A DNA stretch of 32,075 nucleotides. Origin: Candidatus Jacksonbacteria bacterium RIFOXYB2_FULL_44_15. GTDB taxonomy: Bacteria; Patescibacteriota; Patescibacteriia; UBA9629. Position numbers and translations under genes: made by a program. Under the pieces are notes generated by a model, which saw nothing but the letters and a program-made list of their open reading frames with translations, made no database searches and was not told the DNA's origin. The stretch covers positions 1-32,075 of the forward strand of contig MHJY01000041.1 of assembly GCA_001818235.1 (NCBI GenBank). Reading direction: 5' to 3'. Every line of letters starts with the position of its first letter. Positions within the stretch are counted from its first letter, which is position 1. Positions 21,888 through 29,575 of the stretch are shown piece by piece.

Positions 21888-22816
21888 ATGGGATGCTTAA
21901 CTAAATAATTAAAAATATGATGGACCGCGGTTACACCCTCAGCGCAACCGGTGATTAACTGCTTAAAATGAGTATCAACAACGTCGCCGGCGGCATAAAC
22001 GCCGGGTACGTTAGTCGCGGAATTGCGATCAATAATAATCTCGCCTTGTGAATTCAAAGCCACCCCTAACTGCGCTGCTAAAGCAGTGTTGGGAATTCGG
22101 CCGATCGCTAAAAAAATTCCGTCGACGGTAACTTTTTTTTGGCCTTCGTATGGACGGTCTAATTCAATTTTTTTAACATGGGAATCACCGATTATTTTAA
22201 TGATATTCGCATTTAAAATTACCTCGATGTGCGCGGTGGCCTCCAAACGTTTGCGATTGACAAGCTCGGCCTTAATTTCCGAGGAACGGGCGATTAAAAA
22301 AACTTTTTTGGCGACTTGAGCCAGTTCTATTGCTTCGCGCACAGCCGCGTCACCAGCGCCAACAACGGCAACGATTTTCTGCTTATAGGCAAAAGCATCG
22401 CACAAGGCGCAATAATGCACGCCCCGATGCTCAAATTTTTCGATTTCCGGAAGCGGTAATTTGCGATGCAAAGCGCCGGTCGCCAGCAATATTGTTTGCG
22501 ACACTATTTCGTCTTTGTTGGTTTGCAAAGCAAAAAAAGCCTTATTACCATCAGCCACTGTTTTGGCAGTTAAAACGGTACTTGATTTTTCGACTATCGG
22601 ATATATGCGCGCCTGTTCTTGAATTTTAGTAAACAAATCATAACCAGATATCATTTTAAATCCGGGAAAATTTTCGATTGATTCCACAGTCACAATTAAT
22701 CCGCCAGGCTCTGCCGCCACGATAATAACTTTTAACCCTAGACGGCCAGCGTACATCGCGGCTGTATAGCCAGTTGCCCCTCCACCGACAATTGCTAGAT
22801 CAAACATATTGGACAT
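21884..22816 (-). CDS. trxB: Thioredoxin-disulfide reductase-like flavoprotein
   Basis: The 310-residue protein has the low-molecular-weight thioredoxin reductase plan: FAD motif V-G-G-G-A-T-G (10-16), the redox pair C136-A-L-C139 followed by D140 (usual form C-A-T-C-D), a second Rossmann motif V-G-A-G-D-A-A, and the C-terminal A-A-G-D-V-V-D FAD signature. The NADPH-binding H-R-R-x-x-x-R-A stretch of E. coli TrxB is replaced by I-A-R-S-S-E-I-K-A. The reductant may therefore be NADH or another donor; this is inference. It would keep thioredoxin or similar proteins reduced. It is first in a tightly packed set with pduL, an unknown gene, ackA and recJ. Confidence 0.9.
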   Translation of the reverse strand: MSNMFDLAIVGGGATGYTAAMYAGRLGLKVIIVAAEPGGLIVTVESIENFPGFKMISGYDLFTKIQEQARIYPIVEKSSTVLTAKTVADGNKAFFALQTNKDEIVSQTILLATGALHRKLPLPEIEKFEHRGVHYCALCDAFAYKQKIVAVVGAGDAAVREAIELAQVAKKVFLIARSSEIKAELVNRKRLEATAHIEVILNANIIKIIGDSHVKKIELDRPYEGQKKVTVDGIFLAIGRIPNTALAAQLGVALNSQGEIIIDRNSATNVPGVYAAGDVVDTHFKQLITGCAEGVTAVHHIFNYLVKHPI

Positions 22817-22866
22817 GTTTTGTGTATCCTAGGCTTAGGCTATCAAGATTTAATTTAATAAGCAAA

Positions 22867-24156
22867 TTATGGTAAATAATTGAGCGGATCGGTCGGAATA
22901 CCATTCATTCTGACTTCAAAATGCAGGTGCGGACCAGTCGTTAAACGTCCGGCACCGCAAGTGCCTGGCATCGCGCCGGAAAGACCTATTTGCTGACCTT
23001 GCAAAACTAAATCGCCCTCGTTGACGTTTATTCGGCTCAAATGGCCATATACAGTCGAAAGACCATCAGCGTGAATTAGCATCACATAAGCATAAGCGCC
23101 GCGGCAATTTGTATCACGTTTAGCTTTGGCAACGTAACCGGTCGCGGCCGCGCTGACTTTAGTCCCCTGCGCCGCCCTAATATCGACTGCCGGATGCTCA
23201 AAAATGTAGCGATAAGGATAATTTGGGTCATGAAAATATGCGGTAATTGTATTTTGCGGCACTGGCCAGATAAATTTTTGATTTTTGAGATTGGACAGCG
23301 CCTTAGCTTCTTCTTGCTCCGCCAACTTAGCGCGCAAACGCTTTTCCATATCAACGATTTCACTGTTGATCGCTTCCTGATCGCTACGTAAACCGGTGAG
23401 TTGATCCTTAAAACGACGCTCGCTTTCTTGGGTGTCATCAAGCAATTGTTTTTTTACCAACTGCCGTTGTTCTAACTTGTACTTTTGATCCTCTAGATCA
23501 CTTTTCTGATTTTCTAAAACTTTTTGCTTTTCCTGCAAAGACAGGACATTACTATCCAGTTCCTCCTTATTTTGTTTTAAATCAGCCAACTTGTCGTGCA
23601 AACCGGCATGCAAATTTTCTACGTATTTTGCCGCGTTAAAAAATTCTGAGAGCGAATCGTTCATCAGTAAAATTTCCAAATAGCTCTTCTCGTCATTTTG
23701 GTAAACTAATCGCAGAATCTCGCTTATTTGCTGTTTTTTATAAGCAATATTTTTTTGCAAACCGGCTATTTTGCGCTCAGTCTCACTAATATCAAGCCTC
23801 GTCAGTTCGATTTCTTGCTGTTTGACCTTGATTTCGATTTTCATTTTCGCGATTTGCGTATTCAGTATGCTTAGCTGGCTTTTTAGGGTAAAAGCCTCGG
23901 AGCGTTCCTGAGCGATTTTTTGGCGATAAATTTCCGCTTGGCGTTTTAATTCTTCTATCTCCTGGCGGCGGGTGCCTAAATTTTGGTTCAGCGAATTAAT
24001 TTCTTCGTTGACAGCATCCTCATCGCCTCCAGCTCCGGCTAAATCCGGAATGATTTGGGCGATTAAGTAACGAGAGAAAATTAAACAAAAAAACAGTAAG
24101 GCTAAAAAGCTACCGCACCACCAAAATATTTTGATTTTTGAGAATTTGGCAGTCAC
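22867..24156 (-). CDS. EnvC/NlpD-type M23 family factor with coiled coil
   Basis: Starting from GTG at 24156 the protein has 429 residues: a membrane anchor (about 10-35), a long coiled coil (about 45-290, heptad-rich in K, E, Q and L), and a C-terminal LytM/M23 peptidase domain. Zinc and catalytic residues are present: H321-x3-D325, H372, and H410-L-H412 in P-H-L-H-F-E. The domain is therefore probably an active endopeptidase cleaving peptidoglycan cross-bridges, unlike E. coli EnvC, which is degenerate and only activates amidases. A longer TTG start at 24183 exists, but the promoter at 24191-24220 would start transcription at that very codon, so the GTG is preferred. It lies 50 bases upstream of trxB. 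Confidence 0.87.
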   Translation of the reverse strand: MTAKFSKIKIFWWCGSFLALLFFCLIFSRYLIAQIIPDLAGAGGDEDAVNEEINSLNQNLGTRRQEIEELKRQAEIYRQKIAQERSEAFTLKSQLSILNTQIAKMKIEIKVKQQEIELTRLDISETERKIAGLQKNIAYKKQQISEILRLVYQNDEKSYLEILLMNDSLSEFFNAAKYVENLHAGLHDKLADLKQNKEELDSNVLSLQEKQKVLENQKSDLEDQKYKLEQRQLVKKQLLDDTQESERRFKDQLTGLRSDQEAINSEIVDMEKRLRAKLAEQEEAKALSNLKNQKFIWPVPQNTITAYFHDPNYPYRYIFEHPAVDIRAAQGTKVSAAATGYVAKAKRDTNCRGAYAYVMLIHADGLSTVYGHLSRINVNEGDLVLQGQQIGLSGAMPGTCGAGRLTTGPHLHFEVRMNGIPTDPLNYLP

Positions 24157-24190
24157 ACTCGAATATTGTTGAGAACTAAACAACTCTATT

Positions 24191-24220
24191 ATTATACCAC
24201 ATTTAAGCCAATTTTGCCAA
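24191..24220 (-). promoter_or_regulatory. Promoter inside the 3' end of gltX
   Basis: On the minus strand TTGGCA (24220-24215) and a perfect TATAAT (24196-24191) are 18 bases apart. The -35 box overlaps the final codons of gltX. The predicted start is about 24184, driving the M23 gene and perhaps trxB-pduL-ackA-recJ. Confidence 0.65.
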
Positions 24221-25672
24221 AGCCAAATTTATCCGCCGGAGACTCTCCTCCTTTCCCAAAACTGCCGCGGTTTCTTGAGGGCCGGGTGAATTTTTTAAGC
24301 CCGTTAAAGCCACCCGCAATGGATGCAATAAAACGCCGATCTGGTATGACTCGTCGGCTATTACTGCATTGAGCTTGGCGGTAACGTTTTCGGCGGTAAA
24401 TTCCGGCTCAGGCAGGGCGTCAAATATTTGGACTGACGTTTGCAAGGCTTTTTTGATTGAGTTGGCATCGCTTTTTTTGAATATCAGCATTTCCGACGCA
24501 TAGTCCGGCAAGTTCGAAAGATAATTGGTTAATTCTTTAAATTCGGACAATTTTCTTAATCGTTCCTGGACTAATTGTACCAGCATCACTGCCCGCTCGC
24601 CGGTAAATTGCTTGAGCCAGGCGGCCTGATCCGCGTCAAACTGTTCGCTGTAAGAAACCAATTTTGTCCACAATTCATGGGGCGCCAGATTGCGCAAGTA
24701 AACGCCGTTTAACCAGTCTAACTTATTCTGATCAAATATCGCCGGGGATTTTTGCACGCGATTCAACTCAAATTGATCAATCACTTCCCCGCGGTTGAAA
24801 ATTTCCTGGTCCCCGCCCGGGTGCCAGCCCAAAAGGCTCAAATAATTAAACATCACTTCCGGCAAATACCCCTGTCGCCGATAATCTAGCGCTGCTACTG
24901 CGCCGTGCCGCTTTGATAATTTACTTTTATCGTTGCCTAAAATCATCGGCAAGTGCGCAAAGCTTGGCGACGGCCAATTAAAGTATTGATACAAAATTAA
25001 ATGCTTCGGCGTCGATGGCAGCCATTCTTCGGCCCGAATCACGTGCGTAACCCCCATTAAATGATCGTCGACTACATTAGCCAAATGATATGTCGGGTAG
25101 CCGTCAGATTTAAGTAAAACTTGATCGTCGATTAATTGGTTTTCGAAACTTACTTCTCCCCGAATTAAATCAACAAATTTTGTCTGCCCATCTCGCGGAA
25201 TTTTAAGCCTGATAACACAATTATTGAAGTTTGACTTTTGATTTTTGAATTCACGGCAATGCCCATCGTACATTGGCGGCAATTTGGCGGAAATTTGAGA
25301 TTCGCGAAGTTTACCAAGACGCTCCGAAGAACAGTCGCAGACATAAGCATAGCCGTCCGCCACCAATTGGTGCGCGTACTCTCGGTAAATTTCCAGCCGA
25401 TCACTTTGAAATACAATTTTAGGATAGTTAGTTCGGTAAGTGATTGCTGAATTTGCGCTTGCCGGGTCGTCAAAATCCAATTCCAGCCACTCCAAGCTGT
25501 CCAAAATTGCCTCAATTGAACCTGGCTTTTCCCGCTCTTTGTCCGTATCTTCTATACGCAAATAAAACTTGCCTGCTTTCGAACGGGCAAAAAGCCAAGC
25601 AAAAATAGCTGTGCGAATATTGCCAATGTGCGGTTCGCCGGTCGGCGAAGGCGCGTAGCGGGTAATGACCAT
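24203..25672 (-). CDS. gltX: Glutamyl-tRNA synthetase
   Basis: GltX attaches glutamate to tRNA-Glu (and, in many bacteria, to tRNA-Gln for later amidation). The 489-residue class I synthetase starts with Y-A-P-S-P-T-G-E-P-H-I-G-N (6-18), containing the HIGH-type motif H15-I-G-N, then F-Y-L-R-I-E-D-T-D (37-45). The KMSKS-type loop appears as K-L-S-K-R-H-G near residue 250. The anticodon-binding helical domain fills the C-terminal third, ending with the Y-Q-I-G-V-L-L-H-P-L-R-V-A-L-T-G motif. Length is typical (about 470-490). Specificity for tRNA-Glu only or also tRNA-Gln cannot be judged here. Confidence 0.97.
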   Translation of the reverse strand: MVITRYAPSPTGEPHIGNIRTAIFAWLFARSKAGKFYLRIEDTDKEREKPGSIEAILDSLEWLELDFDDPASANSAITYRTNYPKIVFQSDRLEIYREYAHQLVADGYAYVCDCSSERLGKLRESQISAKLPPMYDGHCREFKNQKSNFNNCVIRLKIPRDGQTKFVDLIRGEVSFENQLIDDQVLLKSDGYPTYHLANVVDDHLMGVTHVIRAEEWLPSTPKHLILYQYFNWPSPSFAHLPMILGNDKSKLSKRHGAVAALDYRRQGYLPEVMFNYLSLLGWHPGGDQEIFNRGEVIDQFELNRVQKSPAIFDQNKLDWLNGVYLRNLAPHELWTKLVSYSEQFDADQAAWLKQFTGERAVMLVQLVQERLRKLSEFKELTNYLSNLPDYASEMLIFKKSDANSIKKALQTSVQIFDALPEPEFTAENVTAKLNAVIADESYQIGVLLHPLRVALTGLKNSPGPQETAAVLGKEESLRRINLALAKLA

Positions 25673-25693
25673 GTGTTTGACTTAATTAATTTC

Positions 25694-25723
25694 AATATAC
25701 CATGCTGAATTGATTTTTGACAA
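25694..25723 (-). promoter_or_regulatory. Promoter of gltX
   Basis: On the minus strand TTGTCA (25723-25718) and TATATT (25699-25694) are 18 bases apart, with an expected start near 25687, about 15 bases before the gltX ATG at 25672. Confidence 0.55.
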
Positions 25724-25741
25724 TCGATTATTATATAGATT

Positions 25742-25790
25742 CCTGCCTTCCCTCCTTCGCACAAGGCTTCGGCAGGGCGCGGCGCAGGAA
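25742..25790. repeat. CCTGCC/GGCAGG imperfect palindrome between the antiporter gene and gltX
   Basis: CCTGCC and GGCAGG flank a CCTT...AAGG inner stem, and a second CCTGCG-like arm lies beside it. It may form a hairpin in the 143-base gap between the two genes and could end antiporter transcription. A CCTGCCGGCAGG core also occurs inside repeat copy 4 near 31860. Confidence 0.45.
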
Positions 25791-25815
25791 TGGCAGTTGG
25801 ACAGTCGAGCAACAA

Positions 25816-27525
25816 CTAGTGCTTGATCTCTCGCCGCGGGTGCTCATGACCGCTTTTTTTGCGCGAGGCGAGATATTTAAGGTGATCTCGTTTTTTGTTT
25901 TCAAACTTTTCCGCGGACATCTTTAAATGTTTAATCATCATCGCGGCGTATTGTCCGCCCAAAAAATGCGGTAAAATTACGTAACTGGCGCCAGCGGAGT
26001 ATAATTTCAGCGCCTCGGCAATATTATGGGAAACCACTATTAGTATGGCGGCGGAATTAGCCGCTTTTATTTTTTTGAGCAAAAACAAATCTATTTGCAC
26101 GTCTGCTATTGTGGAAATTATCATTGTCGTTTTTTCCAAATCTAATTGCTCGAGCAGTTCGTTATCTTCGGCGTCACCATAAATGCAATTTACGTTATCA
26201 TTCCGTAATTTTTCGATTATATCTGGATTAAAATCAATGACTAAATACTTTTTTTTGAGTTGTCGCAGGGTATTTATAATATCAAAACCAATTCGGTCAC
26301 AGCCAAATAAAATGACATCACACTTTTTAGCATCAAGTAATTCCGGCTTAACCTTCGTCCTTTCAAACCAGCCCAAAATTGACGCCAGACGCGGATACAG
26401 ACTTTCGGCGTGTAAAATTAAATAGCTGGAAACTCCCATCGTAATTAGTCCGATAAAAGTGACCAGTGACAATAATTCCTTCGGAACCCGCCCGGTTTGC
26501 GTTGCGGCCATCATCAAAATTAACGAAAATTCGCTGATTTGAGCAATGGTTAAGCCAGCTAAAAAACTGGTTTTCCGATGATAACCAAGGGCGCCCAGCA
26601 AAACGATAACGATTAACGGATCAATAATTAATACAAAAAGTGACAGAAAAATTCCCGGAACAATCAGCTGATTTAAATTAGCCACCGCCATTTGCGAACC
26701 GAGCATGATAAAGAACAAAATGATGAAAAAATCACGCAAAGGCTTCATCTTGGCGCTGATTTCCAGCTGATACGGAGACATTGATAAAGCAACGCCTGCC
26801 GTCAAAGCGCCGATTTCCAAAGAAAATCCTAATAAATAAAATAGCGACGCTAAACCCAGTCCCCAGGCAATCGAAAACAGAAATAGCATCTCCTGCGAAT
26901 GAGCAAAAAAAGAAGTCAGCCGCGGCAGTAAATACAAGCTGATTATGACAAGAACAACGGCGATGATAACCGCTTTTAATAATCCGACAATCACCAGTTC
27001 ATTCCACGAACCGCCGCTCTTAAAGGCGCTGAAAAAAATCAGCAAAATCGCCGCGATAACGTCTTGGATAATTAAAATGCCAATCGAAATCTTGGCGTAT
27101 AATTTCTGCAAATCCTGCTTATCCGACAATATCTTCATCACAATAATCGTACTGCTGAAGGTTAAGGCGAGACTGACGCATAGCGAGGGCAGTATAGACC
27201 AGCCAAATAAAAAATGAATGATTATAAAACCGGCGGCCGTCGTCAAAAATATTTGCCCTAAGCCGGTAATTAAGGCGGTTTTACCGATTTCGCGAATCAC
27301 GCGCGGGCTTAAATTAAGGCCCACAATAAAAAGCAACATCGCGATGCCCAATTGGGAAAATAACTGCAAAGTTTCTTGCGATTTAAGTAAATTAAAAACA
27401 TAAGGGCCGACCAATAGTCCGGTAATCAAATAACCCATGAGTGCTGGTTGGCGAAGCAAACGCATCAAGGCCGAAATTGTGGCCGCAATGGCAATAATAA
27501 TGCTTAATTCGAGAAAGGTGGACAT
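25816..27525 (-). CDS. Kef-type monovalent cation:proton antiporter with TrkA-N domain (CPA2)
   Basis: The 569-residue protein has about twelve membrane helices in residues 1-385, in the Na+/H+ exchanger fold of the CPA2 family. Typical motifs are F-I-V-G-L-N-L-S-P (67-75), F-S-S-T-I-I-V-M-K-I-L and L-E-I-G-A-L-T-A-G-V-A-L. A cytosolic TrkA-N/RCK nucleotide-binding domain (about 400-520) follows, beginning V-I-L-F-G-C-D-R-I-G-F-D, with the acidic D-F-N-P-D-I-I and G-D-A-E-D segments. The tail is short and basic. Such proteins move K+ or Na+ against H+ and are gated by nucleotides or glutathione; which applies here is unknown. A roughly 218-nt structured RNA with its own promoter ends 52 bases upstream of the ATG and may be its leader. 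Confidence 0.92.
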   Translation of the reverse strand: MSTFLELSIIIAIAATISALMRLLRQPALMGYLITGLLVGPYVFNLLKSQETLQLFSQLGIAMLLFIVGLNLSPRVIREIGKTALITGLGQIFLTTAAGFIIIHFLFGWSILPSLCVSLALTFSSTIIVMKILSDKQDLQKLYAKISIGILIIQDVIAAILLIFFSAFKSGGSWNELVIVGLLKAVIIAVVLVIISLYLLPRLTSFFAHSQEMLFLFSIAWGLGLASLFYLLGFSLEIGALTAGVALSMSPYQLEISAKMKPLRDFFIILFFIMLGSQMAVANLNQLIVPGIFLSLFVLIIDPLIVIVLLGALGYHRKTSFLAGLTIAQISEFSLILMMAATQTGRVPKELLSLVTFIGLITMGVSSYLILHAESLYPRLASILGWFERTKVKPELLDAKKCDVILFGCDRIGFDIINTLRQLKKKYLVIDFNPDIIEKLRNDNVNCIYGDAEDNELLEQLDLEKTTMIISTIADVQIDLFLLKKIKAANSAAILIVVSHNIAEALKLYSAGASYVILPHFLGGQYAAMMIKHLKMSAEKFENKKRDHLKYLASRKKSGHEHPRREIKH

Positions 27526-27540
27526 GCAATAAAATTCTTG

Positions 27541-27571
27541 CCCCGTGCCACACGCGAGTGTCGGTTCGGGG
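27541..27571. repeat. Solo arm related to the rnpB palindromic element
   Basis: On the minus strand CCCCGAACC, then CACTCGC, then GGGGCAAG echo one arm of the elements inside rnpB, and the segment itself folds as CCCCG...ACAC-GTGT...CGGGG. It lies just before the antiporter start. Confidence 0.4.
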
Positions 27572-27576
27572 TTATC

Positions 27577-27794
27577 AAAAAAGCCTTAGTCAAAATGCTC
27601 CTTAAGGTCAATTGGATGATGAACAACTAACTACGCCGGCAAAGCTTGAGACTAATCCCGCACTACCCTTAATAAGCTAGTTGTAACTCTGGTGAGTTTC
27701 ATCGCTGGTTGTCCGCAACTAACCGGCCAGAAGGCTGATCAATATTTTGGATTTCCCTAAGAGCACAATTGTCGAGCAATTTGAGACTAAGGCT
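27577..27794 (-). ncRNA. Unidentified rod-shaped structured RNA (6S-like, or leader of the antiporter gene)
   Basis: Transcription predicted from the promoter at 27801-27830 would start at 27794, one base before GCCTTAGTC (27793-27785). That string pairs perfectly with GACTAAGGC (27591-27583), which is followed at once by six Ts (27582-27577). Moving inward I find AAA/TTT, TGCTC/GAGCA, CAATTG/CAATTG, GCCGGT/GCCGGC (27727-27722 with 27640-27635), TAGTTG/CAACTA (27721-27716 with 27683-27678), and a central hairpin AACTC-ACCA-GAGTT (27698-27685) exactly midway. The long 3' single-stranded part holds an AGCTT/AAGCT hairpin. A closed rod of about 210 nt with an opened middle is the 6S RNA plan. 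A regulatory leader for the antiporter is the alternative, and CAACTA has a second possible partner (TAGTTGT near 27630-27622). I match no known riboswitch consensus. No protein is encoded here. Confidence 0.6.
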
Positions 27795-27800
27795 GATACT

Positions 27801-27830
27801 ATTATAGCATGATTTACCGAGTGGCGCCAA
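27801..27830 (-). promoter_or_regulatory. Promoter of the structured RNA
   Basis: On the minus strand a perfect TATAAT (27806-27801) is preceded, after 18 bases, by TTGGCG (27830-27825, four of six matching). It begins 9 bases after the cimA stop. Confidence 0.65.
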
Positions 27831-27838
27831 ATTTCTCT

Positions 27839-29428
27839 CTATCCCTTCAACCCATACTCCAATCCCTCGGCCAACGCTTGCAAACTGGCATGGATAATGT
27901 TTGAGTCAACCGCTACTGTCGCCCAAGTTAAGCGGCCACTGCGAAATTCTATCCAAACGCGCGCGACTGCCGCACTGCCTGATGGCCCGTCTAATACTTT
28001 GATTTTGTAATCGCTTAAATTTATTTCGTTGCTGGCCGGATAAATTTTGGATAAATTAACATGGAAAGCTTTAGATAAGGCATCAATCGGCCCATTGCCG
28101 ACGGCGCGGGCAAAATATTCCTTGCCAGCCGCGTCAGTGATGACAATTCTGGCCGTTACTTGGCTTAAATTATTTTTATCAGCTTGAGCAATTAACGACC
28201 CAACTCCTTCCACGCTCACGTCGTAATATTTGATCTGAAAATGCGGTTTATATTTACCTAAAATTTTCGTGACCAGCAGTTCGAAAGACGCTTCAGCCGC
28301 TTCGTATTGATACCCTTGGGACTCCTTTAATTTAAGCGCTTGATATATTTGCATCACTTCCGGGGAATTTTTATGCACTTTTAGTTTCGGCAGAAGATTA
28401 TTGATTTTAGCGACGACTGTGGCGCGGCCGGATAATTCGGAAACAATTATTTGGCGTTCATTGCCAACTGCGGCTGGATCGATGTGCTCAAATCCGGCGC
28501 CGCCAGTTTTTGCCACGCCATCAATATGCATCCCGCCTTTGTGGGCAAACGCGTTCAAACCGACGAATGGCCGACTGCGCGATGCCGGCAGATTAAGTAT
28601 GTCATTCACCAAGCGCGAAGTGTAGGTAAGCAGTTTTAATTGATCAATCGTAACTACCGGCTGTTTCATTTTCAGAACAAGGTTGGCGATTAATTGTAGA
28701 ATATCGGCATTGCCGGTGCGCTCGCCCAAACCATTGATCGTTCCCTGCACTTGCGTCGCTCCAGCCTGAACGGCCATTAAACTATTGGCCACCGAAACGC
28801 CGCTGTCGTTATGGCAGTGAATTCCGATCGGCACTTTCAATTTTCGTTTGAGCGATTTAACAATCGTACTAATTTGCCAGGGCAAAAGAGCGCCGTTAGT
28901 ATCGCATAAAATTATCGCCTGCGCCCCGGCGGCTTCCGCTGAAAGTAAAGTTTTGAGCGCGTAGCCAGGATTGGCTAGATAGCCATCAAAAAAATGCTCA
29001 GCATCGTAAAAAACCTTTTTCTTGGCTTTGATTAAATAACGGATCGTTTGATCAATCAACTGCAAATTTTCCGCCAAACTGACGCGCAGAATTTCTTTAA
29101 CCTGAAACTCGGATGATTTTCCAAAAATGGTGACGTATTTGGTTCCGGCATCAAGCAAAGCCGCCAGTCCGGTATCATCTGCGGCTTTTGATCCGGCGCG
29201 AATCGTAGAGCCAAAAGCGGTTATCTGGCTATGATTAAGTTTGATTTTTACGGCCTCGCGAAAAATTTCCTGATCTTTGGGGTTTGATCCCGGATAACCG
29301 GCCTCGATAAAATGGACGCCTAAATTATCCAGCGCCTTGATAATTTTGATTTTATCAGACGTTGAGAAATTCACTCCCTCCCCTTGGGCGCCGTCGCGCA
29401 AAGTTGTGTCGTAAAGTGTGATTAGCAT
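27839..29428 (-). CDS. cimA: (R)-citramalate synthase (alpha-isopropylmalate synthase family)
   Basis: CimA condenses acetyl-CoA with pyruvate to citramalate, the first step of a threonine-independent route to 2-oxobutyrate and isoleucine. The 529-residue protein has L-Y-D-T-T-L-R-D-G-A-Q (5-15) with catalytic R11 and D12, F-I-E-A-G-Y-P-G, the zinc-site H-C-H-N-D (204-208), N-G-L-G-E-R-T-G-N-A-D (232-242), and a C-terminal LeuA-type regulatory domain (about 380-529) that usually binds isoleucine. The length and the G-Y-P-G-S-N-P-K-D region fit the longer bacterial CimA type better than LeuA. A longer start at 29446 adds six residues encoded by the adjoining palindromic repeat; the ATG at 29428 is preferred. 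Confidence 0.87.
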   Translation of the reverse strand: MLITLYDTTLRDGAQGEGVNFSTSDKIKIIKALDNLGVHFIEAGYPGSNPKDQEIFREAVKIKLNHSQITAFGSTIRAGSKAADDTGLAALLDAGTKYVTIFGKSSEFQVKEILRVSLAENLQLIDQTIRYLIKAKKKVFYDAEHFFDGYLANPGYALKTLLSAEAAGAQAIILCDTNGALLPWQISTIVKSLKRKLKVPIGIHCHNDSGVSVANSLMAVQAGATQVQGTINGLGERTGNADILQLIANLVLKMKQPVVTIDQLKLLTYTSRLVNDILNLPASRSRPFVGLNAFAHKGGMHIDGVAKTGGAGFEHIDPAAVGNERQIIVSELSGRATVVAKINNLLPKLKVHKNSPEVMQIYQALKLKESQGYQYEAAEASFELLVTKILGKYKPHFQIKYYDVSVEGVGSLIAQADKNNLSQVTARIVITDAAGKEYFARAVGNGPIDALSKAFHVNLSKIYPASNEINLSDYKIKVLDGPSGSAAVARVWIEFRSGRLTWATVAVDSNIIHASLQALAEGLEYGLKG

Positions 29429-29441
29429 GCGTATATGTTTT

Positions 29442-29533
29442 GTCATCCCGAGAGTAGTCGAGGGATCCCTTATCTACGCCGAAAGAGATTCCTCGACTCC
29501 CCCTCGACTCGGCTCGGGGTCGCTCGGAATGAC
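29442..29533. repeat. GTCAT-type palindromic repeat, copy 3
   Basis: The element starts GTCATCCCGAG and ends CTCGGAATGAC, with inner arms GTCGAGGGATCCC and GAGATTCCTCGAC. It sits between rtcB and cimA and touches the longest possible cimA start. A CTCGACTCGGCTCGGGGTCG segment near its right end looks like an extra partial arm. Confidence 0.8.
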
Positions 29534-29575
29534 AGATTTTAGGGTTTTTCTATACTCTCAATTTACAATATACTG

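Noticed and set aside
25715-25740. Plus-strand TTGACA near gltX as a promoter
   Set aside because: No -10 box at a suitable distance and no plus-strand gene follows; the minus-strand promoter for gltX explains the region better.
27526-27838. c-di-AMP (ydaO), TPP, cobalamin or T-box riboswitch, or tmRNA, upstream of the antiporter
   Set aside because: I looked for the conserved strings of each class (for example GGGTGGAACCGCG for T-box, CTGAGA for TPP, a tRNA-like end for tmRNA) and found none. The RNA is reported as unidentified.
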